Notes under the pieces: model-generated
Database searches by the model: none
The model's input: the letters and a program-made list of their open reading frames with translations, nothing else
What the model was told of the DNA's origin: nothing
Source of the DNA: Eubacteriales bacterium
GTDB taxonomy: Bacteria > Bacillota > Clostridia > Oscillospirales > Oscillospiraceae
DNA length: 57,702 nucleotides
Assembly: GCA_030531595.1 (NCBI GenBank)
Contig: JAUNND010000006.1
Location: 1 to 57,702 of the forward strand
Direction of reading: 5' to 3'
Program-made: the position numbers and the translations under genes
Shown here: positions 17,684-26,372 of the stretch, in pieces
Layout: each line of letters starts with the position of its first letter
How positions within the stretch are numbered: the stretch's first letter is position 1

Positions 17684-19045
17684 TCAGCGTACGCTGCATT
17701 TTAAAAGAACGCTTTTATGTAATGTGGAATGACGATAATAATACCATAGTGTAACGAAAGCGCAAAGAATCCAGGATACAGGATAACATAAATAGACAAA
17801 TAGAATATCGTTGTATATGCGCAGCGTCGCTTCAAGCCATATTACGCGGAAAAGACATATACAGAGAAGACTGATCACCGTGACCTGCACGGTCTGGCCG
17901 GAACCTCTTATCGCGCCGCCGAAAATATCAATAAAGGAGAACATCCAGATACACGGGAGCAGATATTTTGCAAAATCGCGGGCATAGGTGAGCGTATCGG
18001 CATCATCCGAAAAAATATGTATGAGAGGTTCAAAGAATTTTCCCACAAGTCCGCTGATCAGTATGGAGCAGAAAATGGCGGCTGTGAGAGCAGTGACGAT
18101 GCCTTTTTTCATTCGTTCATATTTGCCGGCACCGATATTCTGCCCTACGTATGTGGATATGGCAAGTCCTAAAGCAGTTATGGGCATATAGCAGAAGGCG
18201 TCAAGCTTACCGTAAGCAGCAGTTCCGGCCATTGCGGCCTGCCCAAAGGAGTTGATCTTTACCTGTACGAGAAAGTTCGAGATACCGTACATGGAAGACT
18301 GTATACCGCAGGGAATGGAAATGCGGGTAATGTCCCAGAGCGTAAGCCGATCCGGGCGCATTTGGAGCGGGCGGAAAGCGTACAGAGGGTTCATCCTGCA
18401 AAGCCTGAAAACAACAAGCACGGCTGTAAGCGTCTGTGCGGTGACTGTGGCATATGCGGCGCCTGAAACCCCCATGTCCCAGACGGCTACCATGAGAAGA
18501 TCAAGGATCATATTGACAGCTCCGCCGATAAAAAGATAGATCAGCGGTCTTGTGGAGTCGCCTTCGGAACGGATCAGTCCCGCACCGACATTATAGACCA
18601 TAGTTGCCACAGTGCCGGACATATAGATCCTCAGATAGACTGCCGAAGGAGCAAAAGTCTCTTCCGGAATATCCATCAGTCTTGTAAGCTGTTCCGTCCA
18701 TATTACACCGCCGACAGTCATGATGATACCGAAAATAAGGCTCAGAAACATGGCGGAGTCAATGACCTTCCGGAGCCCTTCATAATCGCCGGCTCCATAG
18801 TGCATGGCAAACAGAATACCGGCGCCGGTAGCAAAGCCGAGAAAAAAACCGGTGAGCAGATTGATGAGCGAGGCTGTGGAACCGACCGCAGCCAGAGCGA
18901 TACTCCCGCACCAATGTCCTAAAACAGCGCTGTCAACGCTGTTATAAAGCTGCTGAAGCAGATTTGTAAGTAAGATCGGGATCGCAAAACGGATCAGACC
19001 GGACGCGATGGGCCCGTCTGTCAGAGAAGCTGAAGAATGGCTCAT
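17684..19045 (-). CDS. MATE-family efflux transporter
   Basis: 453 residues, twelve predicted membrane helices in two MatE halves (IASGLIRFAIPILLTNLLQQ opens the first; FCYMPITALGLAISTYVGQN the second). The PxxxxNLLQQLYNSVD stretch with VLGHWCG is typical of the clostridial DinF/NorM-like branch. It should extrude cationic compounds or drugs using an ion gradient; substrate unknown. The ATG at 19045 has CGAGG upstream, and a good promoter lies at 19097-19125 on the minus strand. Confidence 0.92.
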   Translation of the reverse strand: MSHSSASLTDGPIASGLIRFAIPILLTNLLQQLYNSVDSAVLGHWCGSIALAAVGSTASLINLLTGFFLGFATGAGILFAMHYGAGDYEGLRKVIDSAMFLSLIFGIIMTVGGVIWTEQLTRLMDIPEETFAPSAVYLRIYMSGTVATMVYNVGAGLIRSEGDSTRPLIYLFIGGAVNMILDLLMVAVWDMGVSGAAYATVTAQTLTAVLVVFRLCRMNPLYAFRPLQMRPDRLTLWDITRISIPCGIQSSMYGISNFLVQVKINSFGQAAMAGTAAYGKLDAFCYMPITALGLAISTYVGQNIGAGKYERMKKGIVTALTAAIFCSILISGLVGKFFEPLIHIFSDDADTLTYARDFAKYLLPCIWMFSFIDIFGGAIRGSGQTVQVTVISLLCICLFRVIWLEATLRIYNDILFVYLCYPVSWILCAFVTLWYYYRHSTLHKSVLLKCSVR

Positions 19046-19096
19046 AGGAACCTCGAATGATTAAATAATCTGAATATTCATAAAAGATCGGAGTGT

Positions 19097-19125
19097 ATTG
19101 TATACCTTTTTGCAAACGAATTCAA
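19097..19125 (-). promoter_or_regulatory. sigma-A promoter of the MATE gene
   Basis: On the minus strand TTGAAT (19120-19125), 17-bp spacer, TACAAT (19097-19102), 52 bp before the ATG. The rest of the 296-bp spacer 19046-19341 is AT-rich and holds no gene. Confidence 0.72.
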
Positions 19126-19263
19126 GCGTTAAATTTTATGTTAACAGAATAAAAATTAAATATAATTCAACTAATTTGGGAATAAATAAGATTTTTGCTA
19201 ATTAATTTAATTTATATAGTAATAACTAAGGCAAAATTTTAAGAAAAATAATAAAAGAAAAGG

Positions 19264-19292
19264 TTGATATCGGCATGGGTATGTGATAAAAT
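19264..19292 (+). promoter_or_regulatory. sigma-A promoter of the murA operon
   Basis: TTGATA (19264-19269), 17-bp spacer, TAAAAT (19287-19292), 49 bp before murA. Confidence 0.82.
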
Positions 19293-19341
19293 AAACAGCG
19301 AATATGCCTTGAACCATTCTTAACTGTCGGAAGGTATAAAG

Positions 19342-20646
19342 ATGGAAAAATATGTTATAAAGGGCGGCACCGTTCTTCACGGTGAAGTCGAGATAAGCGG
19401 GGCAAAGAACGCAGCAGTTGCGATCATTCCCGCGGCCCTTATGGTAGACGGCGTCTGCCGCATTGAAAATGTACCGCAGATCAGCGATACCGATATGCTT
19501 CTTACCATTTTGAAGGAGCTTGGCGCAAAAGTCCGCTATCTTAACAGATCCACCGTTGAAATAGACTGCACTAAAGTACGTAATCAGGATGCACCTTATG
19601 ATCTCATGCGCAAGATCCGTGCATCATATTATCTTATCGGAGCCATGCTCGGACGTTTCGGAAGCTCCAAGACCACCATGCCCGGCGGCTGCAACTTCGG
19701 TGTCCGCCCCATTGACCAGCATATAAAGGGAATGACGGCTCTCGGCGCTCAGGTAGACATCAGAAACGGCTATGTGTATGCGGAGGCTGTCGGCGGGCGG
19801 CTGCACGGTACGAGGATTTATCTCGACAAGGTCTCTGTCGGCGCCACCATGAATATCATCCTTGCCGCAACTCTGGCACAGGGACGCACCATCATTGAAA
19901 ACGCCGCCCGTGAGCCGCATATCGTCGACCTTGCAAACTTCCTCAACTCCATGGGCGCAGACATCAGAGGCGCGGGGACCGATACCGTTAAAATAAACGG
20001 AACCGAAAGACTGCACGGCGGGACATACACTATCATTCCCGATCAGATCGAAGCGGGTACATATATGGTAGCTGCCGCCGCAACTGGCGGGGAAGTGCTG
20101 ATAAAGAACATTATCCCCAAGCATCTCGAATGTATCAGCGCAAAGCTACGTGAGACCGGCACGATCGTGCAGGAGTACGAGGACTGCGTTCTTGTAAAAG
20201 GCGCAAGCTCGCTGAGAAGAGTCAACGTAAAGACTCTGCCTTATCCCGGATTTCCGACCGATATGCAGCCGCCAATGGGCGCTCTGCTGTGCCTTGCAAA
20301 CGGTACCTCGGTCATTACCGAGGGAATATACGACAATCGTTATAAATACGTCAACGAGCTTCGCAAAATGGGCGCTGAGATTCAGGTCGACGGAAGAGTT
20401 GCCGTGTTTGAAGGCGGAAAACGTCTGACCGGCGCTCCCGTACAGGCGTGCGATCTGAGAGCGGGCGCAGCCATGGTCATAGCCGGTATGTGCGCAAGCG
20501 GAACAACCGTCGTCGAGGATATCCACTATATCGAACGCGGCTATGAGAATTTTGTCGGTAAGCTCAATGCAATGGGCGCCGAGATCGAGATAATTGACTT
20601 CCCGGAAGAGGAAGAAAACCTGAAAAAGATCATATCGGTCAGTTGA
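19342..20646 (+). CDS. murA: UDP-N-acetylglucosamine 1-carboxyvinyltransferase (first copy)
   Basis: 434 residues. Transfers enolpyruvate from PEP to UDP-GlcNAc, the first committed step of peptidoglycan synthesis in the cytosol. Active-site C117 in the loop MPGGCNFGVRPIDQH, so it should be fosfomycin-sensitive; the N-terminal lysine region SGAKNAAV and the RYVNELRKMGA-like segment are also present. It is the first gene of a compact operon with the YycJ-like hydrolase and rlmH. A second copy is at 47230; Gram-positive bacteria often carry two. Confidence 0.95.
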   Translation: MEKYVIKGGTVLHGEVEISGAKNAAVAIIPAALMVDGVCRIENVPQISDTDMLLTILKELGAKVRYLNRSTVEIDCTKVRNQDAPYDLMRKIRASYYLIGAMLGRFGSSKTTMPGGCNFGVRPIDQHIKGMTALGAQVDIRNGYVYAEAVGGRLHGTRIYLDKVSVGATMNIILAATLAQGRTIIENAAREPHIVDLANFLNSMGADIRGAGTDTVKINGTERLHGGTYTIIPDQIEAGTYMVAAAATGGEVLIKNIIPKHLECISAKLRETGTIVQEYEDCVLVKGASSLRRVNVKTLPYPGFPTDMQPPMGALLCLANGTSVITEGIYDNRYKYVNELRKMGAEIQVDGRVAVFEGGKRLTGAPVQACDLRAGAAMVIAGMCASGTTVVEDIHYIERGYENFVGKLNAMGAEIEIIDFPEEEENLKKIISVS

Positions 20647-21431
20647 TGAGAGTCTGTGTTTTTGCCAGCGGATCGGGAGGCAACTGTCTTCTGATCTCCC
20701 ATAAAAGTACGAATATATTGGTAGACGCCGGAATATCCATTCGGAGGATCGAAGCGGCCCTCTCACGGTCACAGCTTTCAATGGGCGATATTACCGGAGT
20801 GCTCATTACTCATGAGCACTCCGATCATATTTCGGCACTCAGAATGATCGCAAAGAAATACGACGTTCCGCTCTGTGCGCCGCATACTGTGGCTGCCCGG
20901 ATCGTCGGAATGCTGCCGGAGACGGGTGAACATATCCGTATTATCCCTGTCGGAGAAATAATCCGGATAGGAGAGCTTGCTGTAAAGGCTTTCTACACCA
21001 GCCATGACACAGATGAGAGCGTGGGATACCGTGTCTCCGGAGACGGAATTTTTGCCATAGCGACCGATACGGGCTGTGTGACCGAGGAGATATGGAACGG
21101 CCTTGCGGGTGCTGACACGGTGCTGATCGAGTCAAATCACGATGAAGATATGCTCCGCTGGGGACCTTACCCGGCGGTTCTGAAAAGACGTATCCTTTCG
21201 GAGCACGGGCATCTTTCAAATGAGGATTGTGCGCGTCTGGCCGGGAGACTTGCGGAGTCCGGGACCGGAACGATCGTTCTCGGACATCTGAGCAAGATAA
21301 ATAATACGCCTCAGAAGGCGCTTGAGGCGACAGGAAGGGCGCTTTGCGGCACAGATGCAGAGCTTTTCTGCGCACCGGAGCTCGGATACCTTGAACTGCA
21401 GATAGGAGAGAAAACGGAATGCTTGCCTTAA
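20646..21431 (+). CDS. YycJ/WalJ-like metallo-beta-lactamase-fold hydrolase
   Basis: 261 residues from an ATG that shares one base with the murA stop. The metal-binding motif THEHSDHISAL (HxHxDH) and later conserved His and Asp residues (ATDTGCVTEE, ESNHDE, GHLSNEDC, LGHLSKINN) fit the YycJ/WalJ group of MBL exonuclease-like proteins, implicated in cell-wall homeostasis and DNA metabolism. An in-frame TTG at 20643 is a less likely start. It overlaps rlmH by 13 bp at the 3' end, the same yycJ-rlmH order as in Bacillus. Confidence 0.88.
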   Translation: MRVCVFASGSGGNCLLISHKSTNILVDAGISIRRIEAALSRSQLSMGDITGVLITHEHSDHISALRMIAKKYDVPLCAPHTVAARIVGMLPETGEHIRIIPVGEIIRIGELAVKAFYTSHDTDESVGYRVSGDGIFAIATDTGCVTEEIWNGLAGADTVLIESNHDEDMLRWGPYPAVLKRRILSEHGHLSNEDCARLAGRLAESGTGTIVLGHLSKINNTPQKALEATGRALCGTDAELFCAPELGYLELQIGEKTECLP

Positions 21432-21901
21432 AACTTATCTGCGTAGGCAAAATGAAGGAAAAGTTTTTCATTGACGCTTTTGGGGAATACTCAAAGAGGC
21501 TGCAGAGCTACTGTAAATTTGAGCTTGTCGAGCTTAGTGAGCAGAGACTTTCCGAGTCTCCCTCGGACGGGGAGATATCGGCGGCTCTTGCGAAGGAAGC
21601 GAGCGAGATACTGAGAAATATCCCGCCGGATGCTTATGTGACCGCGATGTGTGTCGAAGGGAAACAGATGCCCAGCGAGGGCATGGGAAAACTGATCGCA
21701 GAGCGGGAAAATTCCGGAAAGCCGAAGCTGTGCTTTATCATAGGCGGCTCCTTCGGCCTGGACGAGAGCGTCAAAAAACGTGCGGACAGAAAGCTGAGTA
21801 TGTCGGAAATGACATTTCCGCATCATCTGGCAAGGGTCATGCTTGCCGAGCAGATATACAGAGGCTTTAAGATAAACGAGGGTTCAAGATATCATAAATA
21901 G
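21419..21901 (+). CDS. rlmH: 23S rRNA pseudouridine(1915) N3-methyltransferase
   Basis: 160 residues, normal length for RlmH. SPOUT-fold features: LKLICVGKMKEKF at the N-terminus, IIGGSFGLDESV (SAM-binding knot), KLSMSEMTFPHHLARVMLAEQIYR and the invariant C-terminus INEGSRYHK. It methylates the pseudouridine at position 1915 of helix 69 on assembled ribosomes. Overlaps the hydrolase gene by 13 bp; a short unknown gene follows after 14 bp. Confidence 0.96.
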   Translation: MLALKLICVGKMKEKFFIDAFGEYSKRLQSYCKFELVELSEQRLSESPSDGEISAALAKEASEILRNIPPDAYVTAMCVEGKQMPSEGMGKLIAERENSGKPKLCFIIGGSFGLDESVKKRADRKLSMSEMTFPHHLARVMLAEQIYRGFKINEGSRYHK

Positions 21902-21915
21902 GAGGAGCAGATGCT

Positions 21916-22230
21916 ATGAATGATCTAAACCTTGGCTGGGGAAGGTCATCGATCGGCGATGTATTTGAAAACTGGCCGAAGGATGAAAACGGTCAACCGG
22001 AGGAACCGGCGTTCCTCTGTAATTGCATAAACAATGATATGAGCGATACGATCAAGATCAATATGCTTCGGGCATACGGCATTCCCTGCGTTACGGAGTA
22101 TCCCGGCGACGGCGGATTCGGAAAGCTTGTACTCGGCATGAGCGGTCCGGGTACCGATATCTATGTCCCGAAAAGTCTTCTGGAGGACGCAAAGCATTTA
22201 TGTGAGGAGGAATACAATGAGGAGCTATAA
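21916..22230 (+). CDS. DUF2007-like small protein
   Basis: 104 residues. The middle and end (DTIKINMLRAYGIPCVTEYPG, then GTDIYVPKSLLEDAKHLCEE) follow the pattern of DUF2007 'putative signal transducing' proteins: a helix around a short-range duplicated ligand-binding fold ending in IYVP...A..L. The first 35 residues are not recognisable. AGGAGG site 12 bp before the ATG. Its last 14 bp overlap the phosphoglucomutase gene, so translation is probably coupled. Function unknown. Confidence 0.75.
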   Translation: MNDLNLGWGRSSIGDVFENWPKDENGQPEEPAFLCNCINNDMSDTIKINMLRAYGIPCVTEYPGDGGFGKLVLGMSGPGTDIYVPKSLLEDAKHLCEEEYNEEL

Positions 22231-23944
22231 GGAAGAATACGAGCACTGGATGGACTCTCCCGTGCTGAACGAACAGGAATGGGAAGAACTCAATTCCATA
22301 AAGGACGATGAAAAGGAGATCGAGAATCGCTTTTTTGCACCTCTTGATTTCGGTACCGCAGGTCTTCGCGGCACGATGAAGGTCGGCCTTCACAATATGA
22401 ATATCCACATCATCCGCCACGCTACCCAGGCCTTTGCCAACGTGATCTGCGCAGAGGGCACGGAGGCGATGGAAAAGGGAATTGCCATAGCCTATGACTG
22501 CCGTTTGAACGGTACGGATTTTGCAAAAGAGGCCGCCTGCGTCATGGCGGCGAACGGTATTCATGTGCGTATTTTTGACGCTCTGCGCCCAACGCCTGAG
22601 CTGAGCTTTGCCATACTCCATTACGGCACGACTGCCGGTCTGAATGTTACGGCGAGCCATAACCCCAAGGAGTATAACGGCTACAAGGTTTACTGGTCTG
22701 ACGGCGCTCAGCTTCCTCCCCAGAAGGCCGAAGCTATCGCCCGTGAGATGGAAGAGATCGACATATTCACCGGCTTTAAAACCTGCGATTTTGATACAGC
22801 CGTCAAAGAGGGAAAGATCGAAGTTCTCGGAGAAGAGACCGATGAGGCGTTTCTCGCACAGGTCATGGCACAGGCGATCGATACCGAGACCGTCAAAAAG
22901 GTCGCCGATGATTTCAGGATCGTCTACACGCCCTTCCACGGCTGCGGCTATAAGCTTGTCCCCGAGGCTCTCAGGCGCCTTGGTCTGAAGCACATCTATC
23001 CCGTAGAGCAGCAGATGGTGATCGACGGTAATTTCCCCACGGTGGATAGCCCCAACCCCGAAAATCCGGAGGGCTTCTATCTGGCTGTTGATCTTGCAAA
23101 GAAAGTCGGCAGCGATCTGATCATCGGCACAGACCCTGACTCCGACCGCGTCGGCACGATGGTGCGTGACGGCGAAAACTATGTCACGATCACCGGCAAT
23201 CAGATGGGCGTTCTGCTGCTTGACTATATCATAAATGCCCGCATCGCAACCGGTACCATGCCGGAAAATCCGGGCGCTGTCAGCAGCATCGTATCCACCG
23301 CCATGTCCCGCGCCGTGGCAGAGGCGAACGGCGTCCATTTTGAGGATACCTTCACCGGCTTCAAGTTCATGGCAGAGAGAATCGCTCAGTGGGAAAAGGC
23401 GGAAAGCTATAAGTATATATTCGCCTTTGAAGAGAGCTACGGCTATATGATGGGCGATTATGTCCGCGATAAGGATGCCGTGACAGCATCTCTCATGATA
23501 GCGGAGATGGCGGCGTATTATCACGCAAAAGGCATGACTCTGCTTGACGCGCTCAACGCTCTGTATGAGAAATACGGCTGGTTTATGGAAAAGACCATCA
23601 ATCTGGTCATGCCGGGTCTGGACGGTCTGCAGAAAATGAAGGAGCTGATGGACTCCCTCCGCAGCGAGCCTCCGCGTGAGATCGCCGGAGCCGAAACTCT
23701 GCGTATCAGGGACTATGAAGACGGCTCCATCTGGGTGGCGGGTCTCGGCAAGGTGGATAAAACTCCTATTTCCGGCTCCAATGTGCTCTATTTTGAACTT
23801 GCTGACGGATGTAACTTTATCGTCCGTCCTTCCGGCACCGAGCCTAAGATAAAGATATACATTCTCGCCCGTGCCAGAGACAGAGAGGGCTGCTTAAACT
23901 GCATTGAGAAATATACGCAGTATGCGGAAGGGCTGAAAAAATGA
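22217..23944 (+). CDS. alpha-phosphoglucomutase / phosphosugar mutase (PgcA type)
   Basis: 575 residues, close to Bacillus PgcA. Active-site phosphoserine S147 in TASHNPKEYNGYK, Mg-binding loop D306-P-D-S-D310-R, sugar-binding FEESYG, and the phosphate-binding C-terminal loop RPSGTEPKIK. It interconverts glucose-1- and glucose-6-phosphate, feeding UDP-glucose and envelope glycans; mannose activity is possible. The ATG at 22217 follows GGAGG by 7 bp; upstream in-frame ATG at 22163 lies inside the preceding gene and is rejected. The stop overlaps the next gene by 4 bp. Confidence 0.93.
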   Translation: MRSYKEEYEHWMDSPVLNEQEWEELNSIKDDEKEIENRFFAPLDFGTAGLRGTMKVGLHNMNIHIIRHATQAFANVICAEGTEAMEKGIAIAYDCRLNGTDFAKEAACVMAANGIHVRIFDALRPTPELSFAILHYGTTAGLNVTASHNPKEYNGYKVYWSDGAQLPPQKAEAIAREMEEIDIFTGFKTCDFDTAVKEGKIEVLGEETDEAFLAQVMAQAIDTETVKKVADDFRIVYTPFHGCGYKLVPEALRRLGLKHIYPVEQQMVIDGNFPTVDSPNPENPEGFYLAVDLAKKVGSDLIIGTDPDSDRVGTMVRDGENYVTITGNQMGVLLLDYIINARIATGTMPENPGAVSSIVSTAMSRAVAEANGVHFEDTFTGFKFMAERIAQWEKAESYKYIFAFEESYGYMMGDYVRDKDAVTASLMIAEMAAYYHAKGMTLLDALNALYEKYGWFMEKTINLVMPGLDGLQKMKELMDSLRSEPPREIAGAETLRIRDYEDGSIWVAGLGKVDKTPISGSNVLYFELADGCNFIVRPSGTEPKIKIYILARARDREGCLNCIEKYTQYAEGLKK

Positions 23945-24483
23945 ACATTCTTGCGCAGTTGTTTTTTTCCTTTGCCAAAGTCGGTGTGATGACCTTCGGC
24001 GGCGGATACGCGATGCTTCCCGTTCTGCAGCGTGAGGTGGCGGAAAACAAGCACTGGGCAACCGATGAAGAGCTTATGGATTATTACGCCGTGGGTCAGT
24101 GTACCCCCGGCGTGATCGCCGTTAATACGGCGACCTTTGTGGGCAAAAAGGAGGCAGGCATATTGGGCGGGATCGCGGCCACATTAGGCGTCGTGTTTCC
24201 GAGCCTTGTGATCATAACGGTGATAGCGGCCGTGCTCACGGGCTTTGCCGATATTGCGGCCGTAAAAAGCGCCTTTGCCGCGATACGTGTGTGCGTCTGC
24301 GTGCTTATCTTTAACTCCGTTGTCAAGCTCTGGAAAAAAGCCGTGACAGATAAAGCAACGATATTCATGTGTCTGGCTGTCTTCGTTCTTTCCGTTTTTC
24401 TTGATGTTTCGCCGATCGTCTATGTGCTCGTATGCGCTGCGGCCGGTATAGGACTTACGCAGGCGGGGGTGAGAGAAAAATGA
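23941..24483 (+). CDS. chromate transporter, N-terminal-type half
   Basis: 180 residues, one ChrA domain of the short-chain type. The opening FFSFAKVGVMTFGGGYAMLPVLQREV and the GQCTPGVIAVNTATFVG loop are hallmark ChrA sequences. About five to six membrane helices. ATGA overlap with the mutase before it and with the second half after it. Two-gene ChrA systems work as a heterodimer; whether chromate is the natural substrate is unknown in anaerobes. Confidence 0.92.
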   Translation: MNILAQLFFSFAKVGVMTFGGGYAMLPVLQREVAENKHWATDEELMDYYAVGQCTPGVIAVNTATFVGKKEAGILGGIAATLGVVFPSLVIITVIAAVLTGFADIAAVKSAFAAIRVCVCVLIFNSVVKLWKKAVTDKATIFMCLAVFVLSVFLDVSPIVYVLVCAAAGIGLTQAGVREK

Positions 24484-25055
24484 TGCTTCTCCGACTGTTT
24501 ATTGAGTTTTTCAAGACCGGACTTTTCTCCGTAGGCGGCGGGATGGCAACTCTGCCGTTCCTTTACGCGATGAGCGAGAAGACCGGGTGGTTTACTCAGG
24601 CGCAGCTTGCGGATATGATCGCCGTGAGTGAGTCGACGCCGGGACCGATCGGGGTCAATATGGCGACATACGTCGGATATATCACGGCAGGAATACCCGG
24701 GGCGGTCATAGCAACGATCGGACTTATTACTCCTTCGGTCATTGTCATTCTGATCGTTTCCCGCTTTCTGCAGCAGTTCAGACGAAACCGTTATGTCGAC
24801 GCCGCTTTTTACGGACTGCGTCCCTGCTCTGTGGGGCTGATCGCGGCGGCAGGCTTTCTGGTGCTGAAAATCTCGCTTCTGAATATACCGGCGTTTTCCT
24901 CAAGCGGCTCTTTAGCTGATCTTTTTAACTTAAAAGCGATCGTCCTTGCCGCTGTTCTGCTGGTACTGACAAGGTTTGTGAAAAAGACAAAGGGTCTGCA
25001 TCCGATATGGTTCATCCTTGCCTCTGCCGCCATCGGCGTTATGTTCTCGTTTTAG
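24480..25055 (+). CDS. chromate transporter, second half
   Basis: 191 residues from the ATG at 24480 (4-bp ATGA overlap with the first half). Again a single ChrA domain: FIEFFKTGLFSVGGGMATLPFL and SESTPGPIGVNMATYVGY. A hydrophobic C-terminal extension relative to the first half. Adjacent ATGs at 24480 and 24483 leave the exact start open. Its last 4 bp overlap the end of ylbJ on the opposite strand. Confidence 0.92.
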   Translation: MMLLRLFIEFFKTGLFSVGGGMATLPFLYAMSEKTGWFTQAQLADMIAVSESTPGPIGVNMATYVGYITAGIPGAVIATIGLITPSVIVILIVSRFLQQFRRNRYVDAAFYGLRPCSVGLIAAAGFLVLKISLLNIPAFSSSGSLADLFNLKAIVLAAVLLVLTRFVKKTKGLHPIWFILASAAIGVMFSF

Positions 25056-26023
25056 AAAAGAAACAGAGTAAGTATATATGTATACATTGCCGCGATGCCG
25101 GCACACAAAAGGTGTCCTGTAAAATGCAGGGCGCCTTTTATTTCGGCACTTCCGGCAACGGAGAGAGACTGCATATGGACCGACAGACCGCCCCAGCCGA
25201 GCACAAAGGCCGCAAGCGTCATCGAAGCGGGTGAGGGGAGAAGTGTACGCATCTCACCGAATGCACAGCCAAGCTCAAATATCCCGCAGAAAAGCGAGCG
25301 GAGCCATGTCAGCTCTATTCCCGTTTTATCGGAAATCAGACCGATCGCCAGAGAGAAAAGACCGCAGGCGTCAAGAAGCCTTATGATAACGGAGAACAGA
25401 ACAATAAAACCGCAGACATTCAGCATTGAAATGACGGCATTTTTTACCGAAGCGGTCAGCAGGGAGGTCAATTCAACCTTTTCCGCGTCAGCGATTTCAG
25501 ACTCGCAGCAGGAAAACGACAGTTTACCGAGGCGCTTTTTCATCAGGATACCGACGGTTATTGCGGCCATGGCATGTGTAAAATACAGAATAAGCCCGTA
25601 TCGCGCATTTCCGAATACTCCGCAGCCCACGGCGCCGATAATAAAGCCGAAACCGGAGTTACTGCAAAAGCCCATGAGACGTTCCGACTCTTCGGCGGAA
25701 ACGACTCTCTGCTTTCTCAGGTCGGTTATATAGACAGCGCCCATGGGATATCCGCAGGAGAGACCGACGATCAGCGCGGTGGCACCGACGCCGGAAACAC
25801 CGAACAGCTTCTGCGATGCTCCCGACAGCTTTTTCCCGATGCTCTGAGGAATTTTAAGACCGGTTATGACGCCGGACAGAATGAAAAACGGAAACAGAGA
25901 AGGAATGATGAGCTCGGAACATATTTTAAGAGCGCTTCGGCAGCCCTCTGAGGCAGAGTGAGAAAAAACTATCAGAACGATTGCGGCTGTAAGGCATAAA
26001 AAAACTTTCAGATGCTTTTTCAT
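25052..26023 (-). CDS. ylbJ: sporulation integral membrane protein YlbJ
   Basis: 323 residues, about eight membrane helices. The Gate/nucleoside-recognition-type segments ICSELIIPSLFPFFILSGV, GLSCGYPMGAVYITDLR and FCSNSGFGFIIGAVG identify YlbJ, needed in Bacillus for cortex formation or engulfment-stage development under sigma-E. The ATG at 26023 has GGAAGG 8 bp upstream; an in-frame GTG at 26041 overlaps that site and is rejected. It is divergent from yqfC-yqfD, another sporulation pair, with only about 80 bp between. Confidence 0.9.
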   Translation of the reverse strand: MKKHLKVFLCLTAAIVLIVFSHSASEGCRSALKICSELIIPSLFPFFILSGVITGLKIPQSIGKKLSGASQKLFGVSGVGATALIVGLSCGYPMGAVYITDLRKQRVVSAEESERLMGFCSNSGFGFIIGAVGCGVFGNARYGLILYFTHAMAAITVGILMKKRLGKLSFSCCESEIADAEKVELTSLLTASVKNAVISMLNVCGFIVLFSVIIRLLDACGLFSLAIGLISDKTGIELTWLRSLFCGIFELGCAFGEMRTLLPSPASMTLAAFVLGWGGLSVHMQSLSVAGSAEIKGALHFTGHLLCAGIAAMYTYILTLFLF

Positions 26024-26090
26024 ATTCTTTCCTTCCTTCACGCTGTGACTGGTATCAAGCTATGCCCGGCCTCATAGATTTATACGGACT

Positions 26091-26097
26091 GGGGGTG
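26091..26097 (+). promoter_or_regulatory. ribosome binding site that decides the yqfC start
   Basis: GGGGGTG, one base off GGAGGTG, lies 5 bases before an ACG codon at 26103. No ATG, GTG or TTG is in frame between the upstream stop (26046-26048) and the conserved part of the gene. Confidence 0.6.
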
Positions 26098-26102
26098 CGG
26101 AT

Positions 26103-26372
26103 ACGAAGGTACTGAAAAAAATCAAACAGCAGCTGAGCGATGCCCTTGAGCTTCCGCCGGAGACAGCAGGAAGCACATCGGTCACTGTTTCCGAGGGGAA
26201 ACGTGTACTTATCGAAAACCATAAGGGAATAATAGACCTTGACGAAACCATGATCTCTGCGAAGATCGCGGAAGGTAAACTTACGGTTACCGGTACTTCT
26301 CTCGGTGTTAAGGCGATGGCTGAGAGGAAAATCATGATAGAAGGGAAAATACGTTCTGTCGAATGGGAATAA
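26103..26372 (+). CDS. yqfC: sporulation protein YqfC (YabP/YqfC family), probable ACG start
   Basis: 89 residues if read from ACG at 26103. The sequence (KKIKQQLSDALELPPE, VTVSEGKRVLIENHKGII, KLTVTGTSLGVKAM, IMIEGKIRSVEWE) is a clear YqfC, a sigma-E-dependent mother-cell protein made with YqfD. In relatives the methionine sits about 15 residues before LELP, exactly at this ACG, and the ribosome binding site at 26091-26097 is correctly spaced for it. A start at CTG (26112) or a T-to-C error are alternatives. Its last 10 bp overlap yqfD, the usual pairing. Confidence 0.82.
   Translation, partial: TKVLKKIKQQLSDALELPPETAGSTSVTVSEGKRVLIENHKGIIDLDETMISAKIAEGKLTVTGTSLGVKAMAERKIMIEGKIRSVEWE

Noticed and set aside
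22091-23524. 477-codon frame on the minus strand
   Set aside because: Antisense to the phosphoglucomutase, whose catalytic loops are unmistakable; the product has no recognisable domain.
26049-26102. Frameshift or longer form of yqfC starting at the GTG at 26095
   Set aside because: That GTG is in another frame and reaches a stop after six codons; a single-base indel is possible but ACG initiation explains the sequence without one.
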